From the NCBI GenBank assembly GCA_049999765.1, contig JBNGIQ010008009.1:1-54594 (forward strand): a DNA stretch of 54,594 nucleotides. The letters are read 5' to 3'. Positions 12,239 through 24,029 of this stretch are shown piece by piece; the stretch's first letter is position 1, and each line of letters opens with the position of its first letter. The notes below the pieces were generated by a model that saw only the letters and a list, made by a program, of their open reading frames with translations, did not search any database and was not told the origin of the DNA. The position numbers were made by a program, and so were the translations under genes. The DNA is from Phaeoceros laevis. Its lineage: Eukaryota; Anthocerotophyta; Anthocerotopsida; Notothyladales.

Positions 12239-12338
12239 NNNNNNNNNNNNNNNNNNNNNNNNNNNNNNNNNNNNNNNNNNNNNNNNNNNNNNNNNNNNNN
12301 NNNNNNNNNNNNNNNNNNNNNNNNNNNNNNNNNNNNNN
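12239..12338. other. assembly gap (100 N)
   Basis: Exactly 100 undetermined bases. It removes the 5' part of the PPR gene that follows and probably the first exon of the minus-strand coiled-coil gene. Confidence 0.95.
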
Positions 12339-13397
12339 GGCTGTGTTGTGGATGCGCAGAATGTTTTTAATGGGTTATCCCAGCGTGATGTAGTGTCCTG
12401 GAATGTTATTCTTACAGCGTTTGTGGAGCAGGGCCAACCCCAACAGGCTCTGGTGCTCTACAAACAAATGTTGGAGGAAGGCATAAGACCTGACGAGATT
12501 ACACTTGCATGTGTCCTGCAAGCTTGTGGCAGCATGGGAAGCTTGGACGTCCTCAGGCAGATGCATCATAGTGTTGTCTGCTGCAGAAACACACTCAGTC
12601 AGCTTTTGGCAACCACTCTCATCCACTCATATGCGAGATGTTCAAGCATGGTGGAGGCCCAGACTTTGTTTGATGGACTGCCCAGGCCTGACGTGGTGTC
12701 GTGGAACGCATTGATGGCTGGTTATGCCCGGCAGGGCAACTGTGCAGCAACCCTGCAATGCTACCAAGAATTGCAGATGACTGGCTGTAGGCCAGATGCA
12801 GTCACGTTTCTCTCAGTGCTCTCTTCATGTGGTCATGCGGGCTTGGTGGACATAGGTGTTGAGTCCTTCGAATCCATGAGCAGAGATTTTGGTATAACTC
12901 CACACATAGAGCACTACGTCAGCCTGGTAGATCTGTTGGCTCGTGCAGGATGTTTCGCAAGAGTGGAAGAACTGCTCTCAGTCATGCCAATGCAGCCCAG
13001 TATGTCGCTCTGGCTGTGCCTGCTGGGTGCTTGCAGGACACATGGCAAAACATTGCTGGGAAAACAAGCCTTTGATGGGGCAGTTCATTTGGAGCCGAAG
13101 CATCCCGCAGCATACGTGTTGATATGGAACATTTATGCCGATGCCGGGCTCTGGGACCTTGCACAGGACATCGAGACAAAGTTGAATGTTTTGAGACAAG
13201 AGGCAGGTGCTTGGAAGCAACCTGGTAAGAGCTGGATCGAGCATGGGAAACAGTCACTTGTTTTTCTAATTGGTGATCACGAGCAACCGCAGCAAGAATC
13301 GCTGCTTGAGCTTTTAGAACAGGTAAACGTCACACTGAAGGCTGAAGGGAGGACAACTACTTGGCATGAACCAGCATTCAACCAAAAAAGAATTTAA
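12339..13397 (+). CDS. PLS-class PPR protein, E/E+ type, 5' truncated
   Basis: The open frame starts directly at the gap inside a PPR motif (CVVDAQNVFNGLSQRDVVSW) and runs 352 codons. It covers about eight PPR motifs, then E and E+ regions with WLCLLGACRTHGK, LEPKHPAAYVL and WKQPGKSWIEHGKQ, and stops without a DYW domain. The sequence is closest to the C-terminal parts of the genes at 38049 and 43350. PLS-class PPR proteins bind organellar RNA one motif per base. E+-type members usually act in C-to-U editing with a DYW partner supplied in trans. The last ~30 residues after the E+ region (TTTWHEPAFNQKRI) are unlike its paralogues. The 5' part is missing only because of the gap; no internal stop is seen. 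Confidence 0.85.
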   Translation, partial: GCVVDAQNVFNGLSQRDVVSWNVILTAFVEQGQPQQALVLYKQMLEEGIRPDEITLACVLQACGSMGSLDVLRQMHHSVVCCRNTLSQLLATTLIHSYARCSSMVEAQTLFDGLPRPDVVSWNALMAGYARQGNCAATLQCYQELQMTGCRPDAVTFLSVLSSCGHAGLVDIGVESFESMSRDFGITPHIEHYVSLVDLLARAGCFARVEELLSVMPMQPSMSLWLCLLGACRTHGKTLLGKQAFDGAVHLEPKHPAAYVLIWNIYADAGLWDLAQDIETKLNVLRQEAGAWKQPGKSWIEHGKQSLVFLIGDHEQPQQESLLELLEQVNVTLKAEGRTTTWHEPAFNQKRI

Positions 13398-14101
13398 CTT
13401 CAACCAGAGTCTCCGCAACTTCACGTTTTTCTGGCGAAAGGTAGTGGTGGAAAAACGTGCTGTCTTTTTCCACAGCACTGCTGTGTCGGGACAAGACCCA
13501 TCAAACGGTCGTGGCTGAACATACATACAAGAGGAGGAGGAGTGCGGGCATCAGTGTGGGCACGAGTGTGGAACATTGGCTACCGTTCATGCTCGGAAAC
13601 AGACACCGAAGAGGAGAATAGTGAACGAATGTGCGGGCTTCCGAAGCCAGTCAAGCTACAGCTTAGATTTCAGAAGTACAAGAGGGAACTACTCTCTGCC
13701 ACGATGAAAGTGACCTTCATGCGGACAAGGAGGGGAGACGTTCGTGAGATTCTGGGCTATGGGTTGGGTCTCTGCTTCCTGTTGCCACCGACTTGAAGGT
13801 CTGCAGTTTTGATGGCAGCGGATGTGTGCCGCATTCTCCCTGGTGTGGGATATACCTGACGAGTGGAAGAAAGCCGGTTCCTTCGCTGTCCACCTCCTTC
13901 TGGCGTACGGGCTCTAAACCCGCAAGCGTTTCTGGGCTTCGACAGTTTCCTCTCTGATTTCTCATCGATGTGGGCCTCTTACCTTCATCGTTTACTTTCC
14001 ATGGGCCTCCGGTACCACTTGTTCACTGATAGCTGTCACGTTGGATCCCTTGGCGGAATCATCTCGTTGTTTTTCGCAAATGTGGCCTTAGCCAGTTTCC
14101 A
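13398..14101. other. intergenic between two PPR genes
   Basis: Contains the DYW relic at 13820-13890 and otherwise no recognisable gene. It must include the 3' UTR of the preceding PPR gene and the promoter of the next. Confidence 0.5.
13820..13890 (+). pseudogene. relic of a PPR DYW domain (upstream copy)
   Basis: The DNA GGATGTGTGCCGCAT aligns with GGATACGTGCCGCAT of the intact gene at about 17317. Thirty bases on, WDIPDEWKKA (13846-13875) matches its RDIPDDEKAS. The two halves are in different frames, and nothing recognisable follows. This is a fragment of the E+/DYW junction, not a working gene. Confidence 0.55.
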
Positions 14102-17100
14102 ATGTTGGCGTTTTCAGCGAGATATGCTCTTGTACTGCGGCGCATGCAAGGAGTAGTACCTGACACTGGTACGTTTGAAGCTTGGAGTCATTTAGCAGGG
14201 AAGTTGTGGTATGGGACAAGCCAATCATTCTCAGGATTGCCTTCTGGAATGCCTCCAGAAGAGCTGCAGAATCATTTATGGAAAGACTTTTTTTCAGCGC
14301 CGACACAGTGGTGGGACAACAGACAGAGCAAGCCAACGTCCCGGCATCCCGATTTTAAGCACAAGAAGTCCAAGGTCCCCCTGTGGTTGAACGATCGGCA
14401 CAAGCCTCCATGGGTGGACACGGAGCTAGCAACCTGGGACGCTGGAGTGAACAGGCCTCCTGATTCGGTATCTACCTCTTCCCAAAGGCAAGGAGCTTTT
14501 GGCACGCATGAGCGGCGTTTGAATGTTGATATGTGCAGTAAACTGTTTGAGGATGGACGGATGACTGACGCCGTGGTTGCTTTGGGCCTTTTGGTGCAAC
14601 AAGGATGCAGTGTACACAACAATCTCTACTATCGTATCCTTAAGAGGTGCATCGCTAGCAAGGACTTGGTTCTGGGTAGACGCATTCATGCTCTCACTAT
14701 CAGAAGTGGGTATGAAGGAGACGCATTCTTAGCCACCCACCTCATCGGTCTGTATACTTCGCATGGGAGGCTGGAGGAAGCAATGCGAGTCTTCACTAAG
14801 GTTTCTACTCCAGACGCCTATGTCTGGGCTGCCATGATCTTCGGGTGTGCTAGACATGGAGAGGCTGCACAGGCTATACGACTGTACAAACAGATGCGTG
14901 AGTCAACCGTTAAGCCCGACAACCGTATATACTCAGCAGTTCTGAAGGCTTGTGCCACTGCAGGAGATTTAGTTGCGGGCAAGGAGGTGCATGCACATAT
15001 TCTTACCAGTCCAGGGAAACCAGACATTTTTGTTCAGAACGGCCTGCTTGATATGTACGCAAAGTGCAGGAGCTTAGCGGATGCTCGCAGCATTTTTGAC
15101 AGCATTCCGGACAGGAATGTTGTGACATGGAATGTGATGATTGCAGGTTATGCCCAGCAGGGGTTGGGCCAGGAAGCCCTTAATCTTTACAATAGTATGC
15201 AACAAGAAGGCCTCTCTCTCGATTCTGTTACACTTGTATGCCTCCTGCAGGCATGTGCCACTGTAGGAGCAGGAGCTCTACACGAGGGAAAGCAGCTGCA
15301 TACACAGATTGAAGAAAAAGGACTGCAAGCTGATATGGTCCTAGGCAGCAGCTTGGTTAACATGTATGCGAAGTGCGGCAGTCTAGAGGATGCTCGGAAT
15401 GTGTTTGACAGGCTTCCACAGAGAAATGTTGTAACATGGACTGCAATGATAGCAGGTTATTCACGGCACGGTAAGGGTCTGGAAGCCCTTACTCTCTACA
15501 ATGGGATGCAACAGGAAGGCCTCTGTCCACCAGATTCTGTCACATTTATACGCCTCCTGCAGGCATGCACGAGTGTTGGTGTAGGAGCTCTGCATGAGGG
15601 AAGGCAGCTTCATGCACAGATTGAAGGGCAAGGACTGCAAGATGACGTGGCTTTATGCTGCAGCTTGGTCAACATGTATGCGAAGTGCGGTAGTGTAGAG
15701 GATGCCCGCCGCGTGTTTGACAGCCTTCCAGATAAAAATATGGTGACATGGAATACGATGCTTGCAGGTTATACCCAGCAGGGGATGGGTCAAGAAGCCC
15801 TTAGTCTTTACGGTTGTATGCAACAAGATGGCATTGCACCTCCAGATTCTTTTACATTTGTATGTGTCCTACAGGCATGTGCAATGGTAGGTGGAGGAGC
15901 TCTGCATCAGGGAAAGCAGATCCATGAACACATTACAGAAAAAGGACTGGATACTGATGTGGTGCTGGGTGGGAGCTTAGTTAACATGTATGCCAAATGT
16001 GGCAGTGTAAACGACGCACGTGGAGTGTTTGACAGGCTTCCAGAAAGGAATGTTGTGACGTGGAATGCAATGCTTGCAGGTTATGCCAAGCAGGGGATGG
16101 GTCAGGAAGCCCTTCACCTTCACAATGGAATGCAACAGGAAGGCCTTGCTCTTCCCGACTCTGTGACATTTCTATGCCTCCTGCAGGCATGTGCCAGTGT
16201 AGGAGCAGGAGCTCTACAGGAGGGTAAGCAGCTCCATGCACAGATTGAAGAAAAACGACTGCAAAATGATATGGTTCTAGGCTGCAGCCTGATCAACATG
16301 TACGCTAAGTGTGGGAGCGTGGAGGATGCTCGCAGAGTATTTGACACACTTCCTGAAAAAGATATGGTGACATGGACCGCAATGATAGCAGGGTATGCCC
16401 GGCAGGGAATGGGTCAGGAAGCTCTTGGGCTTTTTAATGGTATGCAACAGGAGGGCCTCTCTCCACCCGATTCTGCCACATTTGTATGCGTCCTGCAAGC
16501 ATGTGCAATCGTAGCAGGTCTACCTTTGGGAAGGCAGTGCCATGCACAGATTAAGGAGCGAGGAATACAGACTGATCTGGTTGTGGGTGCTGCATTAGTA
16601 AATATGTATGCGAAGTGTGGGAGCATGTTGGAGGCACAGCAGGTGTTCGATTCACTGCCAGAAAGAAACATGGAGGCATGGGGCGCACTGATTGGTGGAT
16701 ACGCCCTCCAAGGAGATAGCGAAGTTGTGTTTGCCTTGCTTGGCAGGATGAGACTGGAGGGCATGCAGCCGAGCGACATCACGTTTTTGAGTGTCCTGAC
16801 AGTGTGCAGTCACGTGGGTCTAGTGGACAAAGGCCGGAAGTATTTTGAGTCGATGAGGACAGATTATGGCATCAGTCCAACACTAGAGCACTACACATGC
16901 ATGATGGATCTTCTGGGCCGTGCAGGTCATCTGGACGAGGCGTTACAGCTGGCCAACACCATGCCTTTCCCACCTGATGGTGCAGTCTGGCACACGCTGT
17001 TGGGTGCTTGCCAGAAGTGGAATAATTTTGAGATTGGGCAACGGGCTTTTGAGTCTGCTGTGAGGTTTGATGGAAAGGAGGCCGCCTCTCATGTGTTGAT

Positions 17101-17596
17101 GTCCAACATTTATGCAAAGGCTGAGATGTGGGAGGAGGCAAAGGAGATGCAGGTAAGGAGAAAAAAATTGGGGGCATGGAAGAAGCCAGGCCAGAGCTGG
17201 TGGACTGACATGGGCGGAGTGGTGCACACATTTGTAGTTGGGGATAAGAAGCATGCTGAGAGCGAAGGTATCTATGCAAGACTGGAACAACTACTCCCCA
17301 GGATGAAGAAGGAAGGATACGTGCCGCATCTTCAATCGTCGTTGCGGGACATACCTGATGATGAGAAGGCATCTGACTTGTGTGGGCATAGCGAGAAATT
17401 GGCTATCGCCTATGCCCTGAATAAGACGCCTGAGGGGGCAACCATACGAATTGTGAAGAATCTGCGGGTCTGCGAGGATTGCCACACAGCCACAGCTTAC
17501 ATATCAAAAGTGGAAAAGCGAACTATCATCTGCCGCGATGCAAGCCGCTTCCATGTGTACAAGGAGGGGAAATGTTCGTGTGGGGACTACTGGTAG
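14102..17596 (+). CDS. PLS-class PPR-DYW RNA editing factor
   Basis: Single-exon protein of 1164 aa. The N-terminus MLAFSARYALVLRRMQ is basic, hydrophobic and acid-free, as in a mitochondrial or plastid presequence. About two dozen PPR motifs follow from roughly residue 140 to 980. Five central P-L-S triplets of about 104 aa (about 312 bp) are near copies of one another, each with the pattern LVNMYAKCGS...VFD.LP, VVTW..M.AGY and LLQACA.VGAGALHEGKQ. E and E+ regions (PGQSWWTDMGGVVHTF) lead into a full DYW deaminase domain (about residues 1070-1164). It has the zinc/active-site motif HSEKLA, CEDCH and the terminal CSCGDYW. Known role of the family: site-specific C-to-U editing in organelles. 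The target cannot be read safely by eye. Paralogue at 28158. DYW relics sit on both sides. Confidence 0.95.
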   Translation: MLAFSARYALVLRRMQGVVPDTGTFEAWSHLAGKLWYGTSQSFSGLPSGMPPEELQNHLWKDFFSAPTQWWDNRQSKPTSRHPDFKHKKSKVPLWLNDRHKPPWVDTELATWDAGVNRPPDSVSTSSQRQGAFGTHERRLNVDMCSKLFEDGRMTDAVVALGLLVQQGCSVHNNLYYRILKRCIASKDLVLGRRIHALTIRSGYEGDAFLATHLIGLYTSHGRLEEAMRVFTKVSTPDAYVWAAMIFGCARHGEAAQAIRLYKQMRESTVKPDNRIYSAVLKACATAGDLVAGKEVHAHILTSPGKPDIFVQNGLLDMYAKCRSLADARSIFDSIPDRNVVTWNVMIAGYAQQGLGQEALNLYNSMQQEGLSLDSVTLVCLLQACATVGAGALHEGKQLHTQIEEKGLQADMVLGSSLVNMYAKCGSLEDARNVFDRLPQRNVVTWTAMIAGYSRHGKGLEALTLYNGMQQEGLCPPDSVTFIRLLQACTSVGVGALHEGRQLHAQIEGQGLQDDVALCCSLVNMYAKCGSVEDARRVFDSLPDKNMVTWNTMLAGYTQQGMGQEALSLYGCMQQDGIAPPDSFTFVCVLQACAMVGGGALHQGKQIHEHITEKGLDTDVVLGGSLVNMYAKCGSVNDARGVFDRLPERNVVTWNAMLAGYAKQGMGQEALHLHNGMQQEGLALPDSVTFLCLLQACASVGAGALQEGKQLHAQIEEKRLQNDMVLGCSLINMYAKCGSVEDARRVFDTLPEKDMVTWTAMIAGYARQGMGQEALGLFNGMQQEGLSPPDSATFVCVLQACAIVAGLPLGRQCHAQIKERGIQTDLVVGAALVNMYAKCGSMLEAQQVFDSLPERNMEAWGALIGGYALQGDSEVVFALLGRMRLEGMQPSDITFLSVLTVCSHVGLVDKGRKYFESMRTDYGISPTLEHYTCMMDLLGRAGHLDEALQLANTMPFPPDGAVWHTLLGACQKWNNFEIGQRAFESAVRFDGKEAASHVLMSNIYAKAEMWEEAKEMQVRRKKLGAWKKPGQSWWTDMGGVVHTFVVGDKKHAESEGIYARLEQLLPRMKKEGYVPHLQSSLRDIPDDEKASDLCGHSEKLAIAYALNKTPEGATIRIVKNLRVCEDCHTATAYISKVEKRTIICRDASRFHVYKEGKCSCGDYW

Positions 17597-17671
17597 GTCA
17601 TGTTTTTGTTGGGTCCCTGGTATACGCTGCTTTCAGTTGCCACCTACCTGAAGGTTATTGAAATGAAGACG

Positions 17672-17765
17672 AGGACATGTGCCACAGTTTCCCTTGTTCT
17701 GGGACATACCTGATGTGGAGAAGGAAGCTCAGTTCTGTGAACTGCCATGCGAACAACTCTTGTAA
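17672..17765 (+). pseudogene. relic of a PPR DYW domain (downstream copy)
   Basis: Starting 76 bp after the stop of the intact gene, ACATGTGCCACAG followed by GGGACATACCTGATG resembles its DYW junction. The frame reads WDIPDVEKEAQFCELPCEQL then TAA. This aligns with RDIPDDEKASDLCGHSEKLA of the intact gene, with the catalytic His-Ser-Glu replaced. It is a short decayed copy. Confidence 0.6.
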
Positions 17766-18811
17766 ATGGGTTGGATCTGCTCTCAAGAACTAGGTTGGCA
17801 AGGACGGATAGAAGAGAAAAATGTGGTGGAGGGAATTCTCCAGGTGTAAGAGACGGGTTCAGGGCCATCGTTTGATGTCGTTAGCATCTCTGCAGGCCAT
17901 GGTGGATCCTGGCTGCCAGTTTTATGTGAATTTGACCGAGTTACACAAGCCACCGTCCAACAACGAAGTATCGCTTCTGAGTTATGCTGGACATCACAGC
18001 TTTTTGTCCCGGTGCAACATCCTTTTTCCGGCAAAGGCATATGAAAGAAGAGGTCAGCCTCCTACAGTACATGTGTAGGAGCATCATTACGATGCTGCAG
18101 CCGGACGACATCCTAAGCTCTAGTCTGGCTGGCGGAGTAGGCTGATGTTGTTGAGCGCAACCATATATCTCTCTGCAGTGCTATTGGCTAGCTTGGTCCC
18201 TTTGGCCACCCGGGGAGACGAACTACCGTGTAGGAGGTTCTATGACGCCACTTGAAGGAAAGCCCTTGTAGCATAGATGCGTCAGGCTGGTTTTCCATGT
18301 GCCCCAACCCGGGCCGGGGCTGGTTTTGTCGGGTAACGGTAGGAGAAGGCACCGGTATCAATATACGTGGCGTTATGTCATGCGCTCTTGCGAGCGCTCG
18401 GACTCTCATTTTTGACTGGCCGACCGGGTCACTTGCCTCCAAGTGAGTTTTGCATGTTAAAGCGGAGCCCGGGCTGGTCATTAGATCACGGCCCGGGCAT
18501 GCACATGGAAAATCAGCCAACCGGTACCCCAAAAAAGAGCTCCAGGAAAAAAAACTCGAACGGCCGGGCAAATGAGATAGAAGACACGTGACTTGGTGCA
18601 TCTGACTGAATCACTGAATCGGTAAATTTTGGGGAGTGCGCCCACTCTTTCAACGAGCTGTTTTCGGCCACGGTCTCGGTCGGTCCCACGAGAGGAAGGG
18701 TGCCACCGTGCCAGGGCTATACCTTCCAAAAGATGAAGGCGACTATGGATAGCGGTTTCCAGGACGTATAGCCTTGCGGCTCGAATGCCTTGCAATTTGT
18801 CACGACTTGGT
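17766..18811. other. intergenic, no gene seen
   Basis: No frame in this stretch matches a family I know. It is GC-richer around 18300-18550. The preceding ~170 bp hold the 3' UTR region and the DYW relic. Confidence 0.45.
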
Positions 18812-19129
18812 CTATGAACGAGTGCTCCTTCCTGGGAGGGCAGGTAGCCGTTCCTCAACTCTCATCTGCACCAGCTTTCTTCTTCCTATGGGACGTGGAC
18901 TGTTGGCTCTGGCATTGAGGCGCTCACTGAGCCCACGGTCCGCTGCTCTTGGACTGGTGATCCTCTGCACCCCAGCTACGAGTGCCACTTCTTTGGCGCT
19001 CATCGCTGACTTTGTGCTTCCGCTGGCTGGCAGCTTGATCTGATTCCTTGGGAATGTGAGACTTTTTGACTCCTGAGAATTAGGCCTCAGATCTGCTGAC
19101 CTATTGTCCGCTTGAATTGATAGGCGCAT
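18812..19129 (-). CDS. possible small basic protein, unrecognised
   Basis: An ATG-initiated frame of 105 aa, rich in Arg, Ser and Leu, with runs such as SPRPIGRRKLVQMRVEERLP. It lies divergent to the UMP-CMP kinase gene, about 230 bp upstream of that start. A pyrimidine tract and CAG just 5' of the ATG could be a splice acceptor, making it a second exon. No family is recognised and no homologue is visible in the window. It may be chance. Confidence 0.25.
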   Translation of the reverse strand: MRLSIQADNRSADLRPNSQESKSLTFPRNQIKLPASGSTKSAMSAKEVALVAGVQRITSPRAADRGLSERLNARANSPRPIGRRKLVQMRVEERLPALPGRSTRS

Positions 19130-19360
19130 TGCCTCCCTCTGTCTGAAAGAACTGATCTTGCAAATCCGACAAGCGAGGACTGGCAAGCAGCTAAGGTCGG
19201 TTCATTACCTGGGAGTTCTCAACGATGGTTGATCTGTAGTTATTTCCAGTTGCAGTCCTTACCTTGTCAACAGCTCTATCTGGGGCCAGCAGGCATCCTT
19301 TTGAACCAACCGCGGAACCCTTGGGGAACGGCGGAGGTGTTTGGTGCTGCTGCCAGCCTC

Positions 19361-21396
<2,036 letters not shown>

Positions 21397-22099
21397 CGCT
21401 CCTGGTGGGTAGCGTTCAGTGTAGATACGTGCTGACAAGAAGGCTCTTTTATTGTAGAGATTTAACAGTCCGAACATTTCGGATGCTGCAAGATTTACGC
21501 TACTCGGGTGATTCAGAACAGGAATCAGGGTCTGTAAATGATAAGGCCTTGGACGAGCAGGATGTCTGTCATGACCATTTGTCCTGCTGGTTGAGGATGG
21601 CCGCTTTTCTTTTCGGCCCTGTTTTCAGTCTTGAGCCTTGTCAGCTTCTATGCATTTGGCGTGGCAGACGAGCCAGCTCACAAAAAGAAGACACACGAGT
21701 TGTCGAGACAAGTCAGCTCCCCAATTTGGGGCTGACTTCCGAACTTTCTGCGACCATCCAGATTCAACAGTTGAGCCTACCCGAGGTGGCAAAGCCGGGA
21801 CACGTGAAGTAGATTGATGAACCTAGTCTAGTCCTTGGCAGCTTGCAGCTCCTTGACGTCAAAGATGCAGCTCAAGAAGGTATCAGGGTAGAGTAGTCTA
21901 CACAGTGGAGCCAACACTTGCTCAGTGTGCACCTCACGCTAACCGATGAAGAAAAGAGGAGCTCATCCATAAACGGTAAACGCATTCAAACCTCTGTAGT
22001 CGAAGCAACGAGACCCACGCAAACAAGGTCGGGGCTAACAGTAGAAACCTACGGAGGAAGGCCGCGCTCCTGGCTGGGAGCAGTGGCAGGGGCGGGGTG
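21397..22099. other. intergenic, no gene seen
   Basis: Separates two genes on the same strand. An open frame at 21354-21812 overlaps the end of the kinase-hub gene out of frame and resembles nothing known. The region should hold the 3' UTR of the former and the promoter of the latter. Confidence 0.45.
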
Positions 22100-23153
22100 A
22101 TGGGGACTTTGGTTGCGGCGGCCAAGGCCCTGCCCCTGGTACTCCTAGCTCTCTTCAATCATCACCTTTTGTTCAAGAATGCGGACACGTTGCTGCCCTT
22201 GATAGGACAAGGCTGCCCTCAAGTGGCAACTTACCCTTGGCGATCTGGCATTGAGGCCGTGGACAACTTGCTATGCATCCTTGTGCTGTTCTTCAAATCA
22301 GCTCTGTCCACTCCCGACGGGTATTTGGTCACTGGCTACATAATGACTACTTTGAACTCCGTGTTTACCTTCATGGCTGTTGAGGGCTCCAGGTACGTAT
22401 GTCTGCCAGGTTTTCCAGCATGGAAACTTCCTTTTTCCAGCATTCTTCTCATCTCTTTCGCCTGGCAGGTACGGTAGCGGTTGGTTGCTGTCGCTCTTGC
22501 CTGTCCACGCTCTCCTCTTTCAGCTCAAGGGGATCTCTGTGGAGGTTCCTCTGGTGTGGCTGCCTCTCTACCTTCTCTACAGGGGAGACGACAGGTCGAA
22601 GTACAGCAAATCGCAGGGGAAAGTATCAGTTTGCCGTGTCATGGCTATCCTGCTGGGTCTTCTGGTCCTGCAATTCACCGTGGTCGGTGTCATGCTCCCT
22701 CTGGAGGACTCGCTGAGAGAGCGCTTCATATTTGCTTTCCAGTTTGCACCACTGCTCGTGCCCGTGCTCTGGCTCCCTTTTCGCACCACAGAGAAAACTC
22801 GTCAGGTAGGGGGCCACAAGGCCATTATTGCCTTGCATCTCTTGCAAGCAGGTATAGGAATGCTGTGGCAACTCGTGGCACTTGTGTCCCTGGTCGGGGA
22901 CCCGAGGCTGCCCTCGAGGGTGTTCCACGCCCTCTTGATGGCTGACAGCAACCCTAGCACTTGGCCCGTCTTCTTCCTTGCTCTGGACACGCTGGTGCTT
23001 TTCCTAGCTCTGCTGTACGTCGCGATGTTGCAGGAGGGCATACTCGCTGGAGTGCTACTGGCCTTGGCAGCGTTGGCAGTCGGACCTGCAGCAGCTCTGT
23101 CTTTCTATTTTGTTTACAGGGAACAGATTGTTTCTGCCCAGAAAGCCGAGTGA
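22100..23153 (+). CDS. multi-pass membrane protein of unknown family
   Basis: Two exons, 22100-22392 and 22469-23153, joined over a 76-bp intron (TCCAG|GTACGT ... GGCAG|GTACGG) in matching phase; 325 aa. The start is the ATG at 22100. Hydrophobic segments occur near residues 5-22, 55-70, 80-98, 102-117, 122-134, 150-172, 182-198, 215-235, 255-275 and 280-305, so about eight to ten membrane spans with very short loops. The only longer polar loop is GDDRSKYSKSQGK near residue 140. A conserved-looking EGSRYGSGW bridges the splice. An AATAAA lies at 23161-23166, just after the stop. I do not recognise the family, and nothing around it suggests a pathway. No signal for organelle targeting is evident. 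Confidence 0.75.
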
Positions 23154-24029
23154 TCAGACTAATAAATCGCCCTACGGAGTGTAGGCCTTGCCTGGTGTGT
23201 GAAACGCATCAATTGAAATTTTCCTTTTCGCTCTGCGCTGTCACCATTTGCCATCATCGCGGATGCTATTGTATGTGCTTGGACAGCTTTTTAAAACTGC
23301 TCATGAAGGTACTGTCGTGGCTGGAAGCCGCCCAAATTCCTTGAGGGCTCCTCTGACACGCTATGTATAAAAATGGTAGCTATGCCAGGTTACAGCAGTA
23401 CGCCTGCACGATTCTCTGTAGATGCGCGGTAGCTACACGAAGGACCCACACATGGCTGGAGGCATGATACAAAGGAGAACGGTCCATAACCTCAGAACCC
23501 AGCATTTGATCGGGATACACCTCCCGAGTACAAGTCAAGCGTTTGCCAACACCCGGTCTGCTACCGCAAATTGCATACTTAACCAACCAAAGCACACTCT
23601 CATGGAATTTCTCATAACAAGGCAAGTAGAACTTAGTTCTTCCTGCTTTCCACATCCTGGCTTCGCGTGGGTTGTTCGATGGTTCTCACCTCCTTCGCCG
23701 AGTTCCTTACTGTTACATTCACAAGAGTTGAGCATAACGTGCACTTTCCCTGCTTCCAACACTCATGGCTCTTGTATCGCCTCGAACCAGGACTTGTCCT
23801 AGTACTGCCTCACAGCAGGTTCGGTTGAGAGTCCTCCATGCCTGTAAAAAGTAAGAACCAAGAACAAAAAGCCAGCGTATTTCCACCCTCTTCTCGTTTC
23901 CATTGCTTTTCATGTTTGCCATCAACAAATAGAAGCCATGGAAAGCTTAGGGTGGCTATTCAAAGCAGGCCATTGCGATTTGTGCACACCAGAACCAAAG
24001 CCACCAGCAAAGGGCAACAATTGCAAGTT
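23154..24029. other. convergent intergenic region
   Basis: Between the 3' ends of the membrane-protein gene (plus) and the receptor kinase (minus). Apart from AATAAA at 23161-23166, no feature or coding frame is convincing. Confidence 0.5.
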
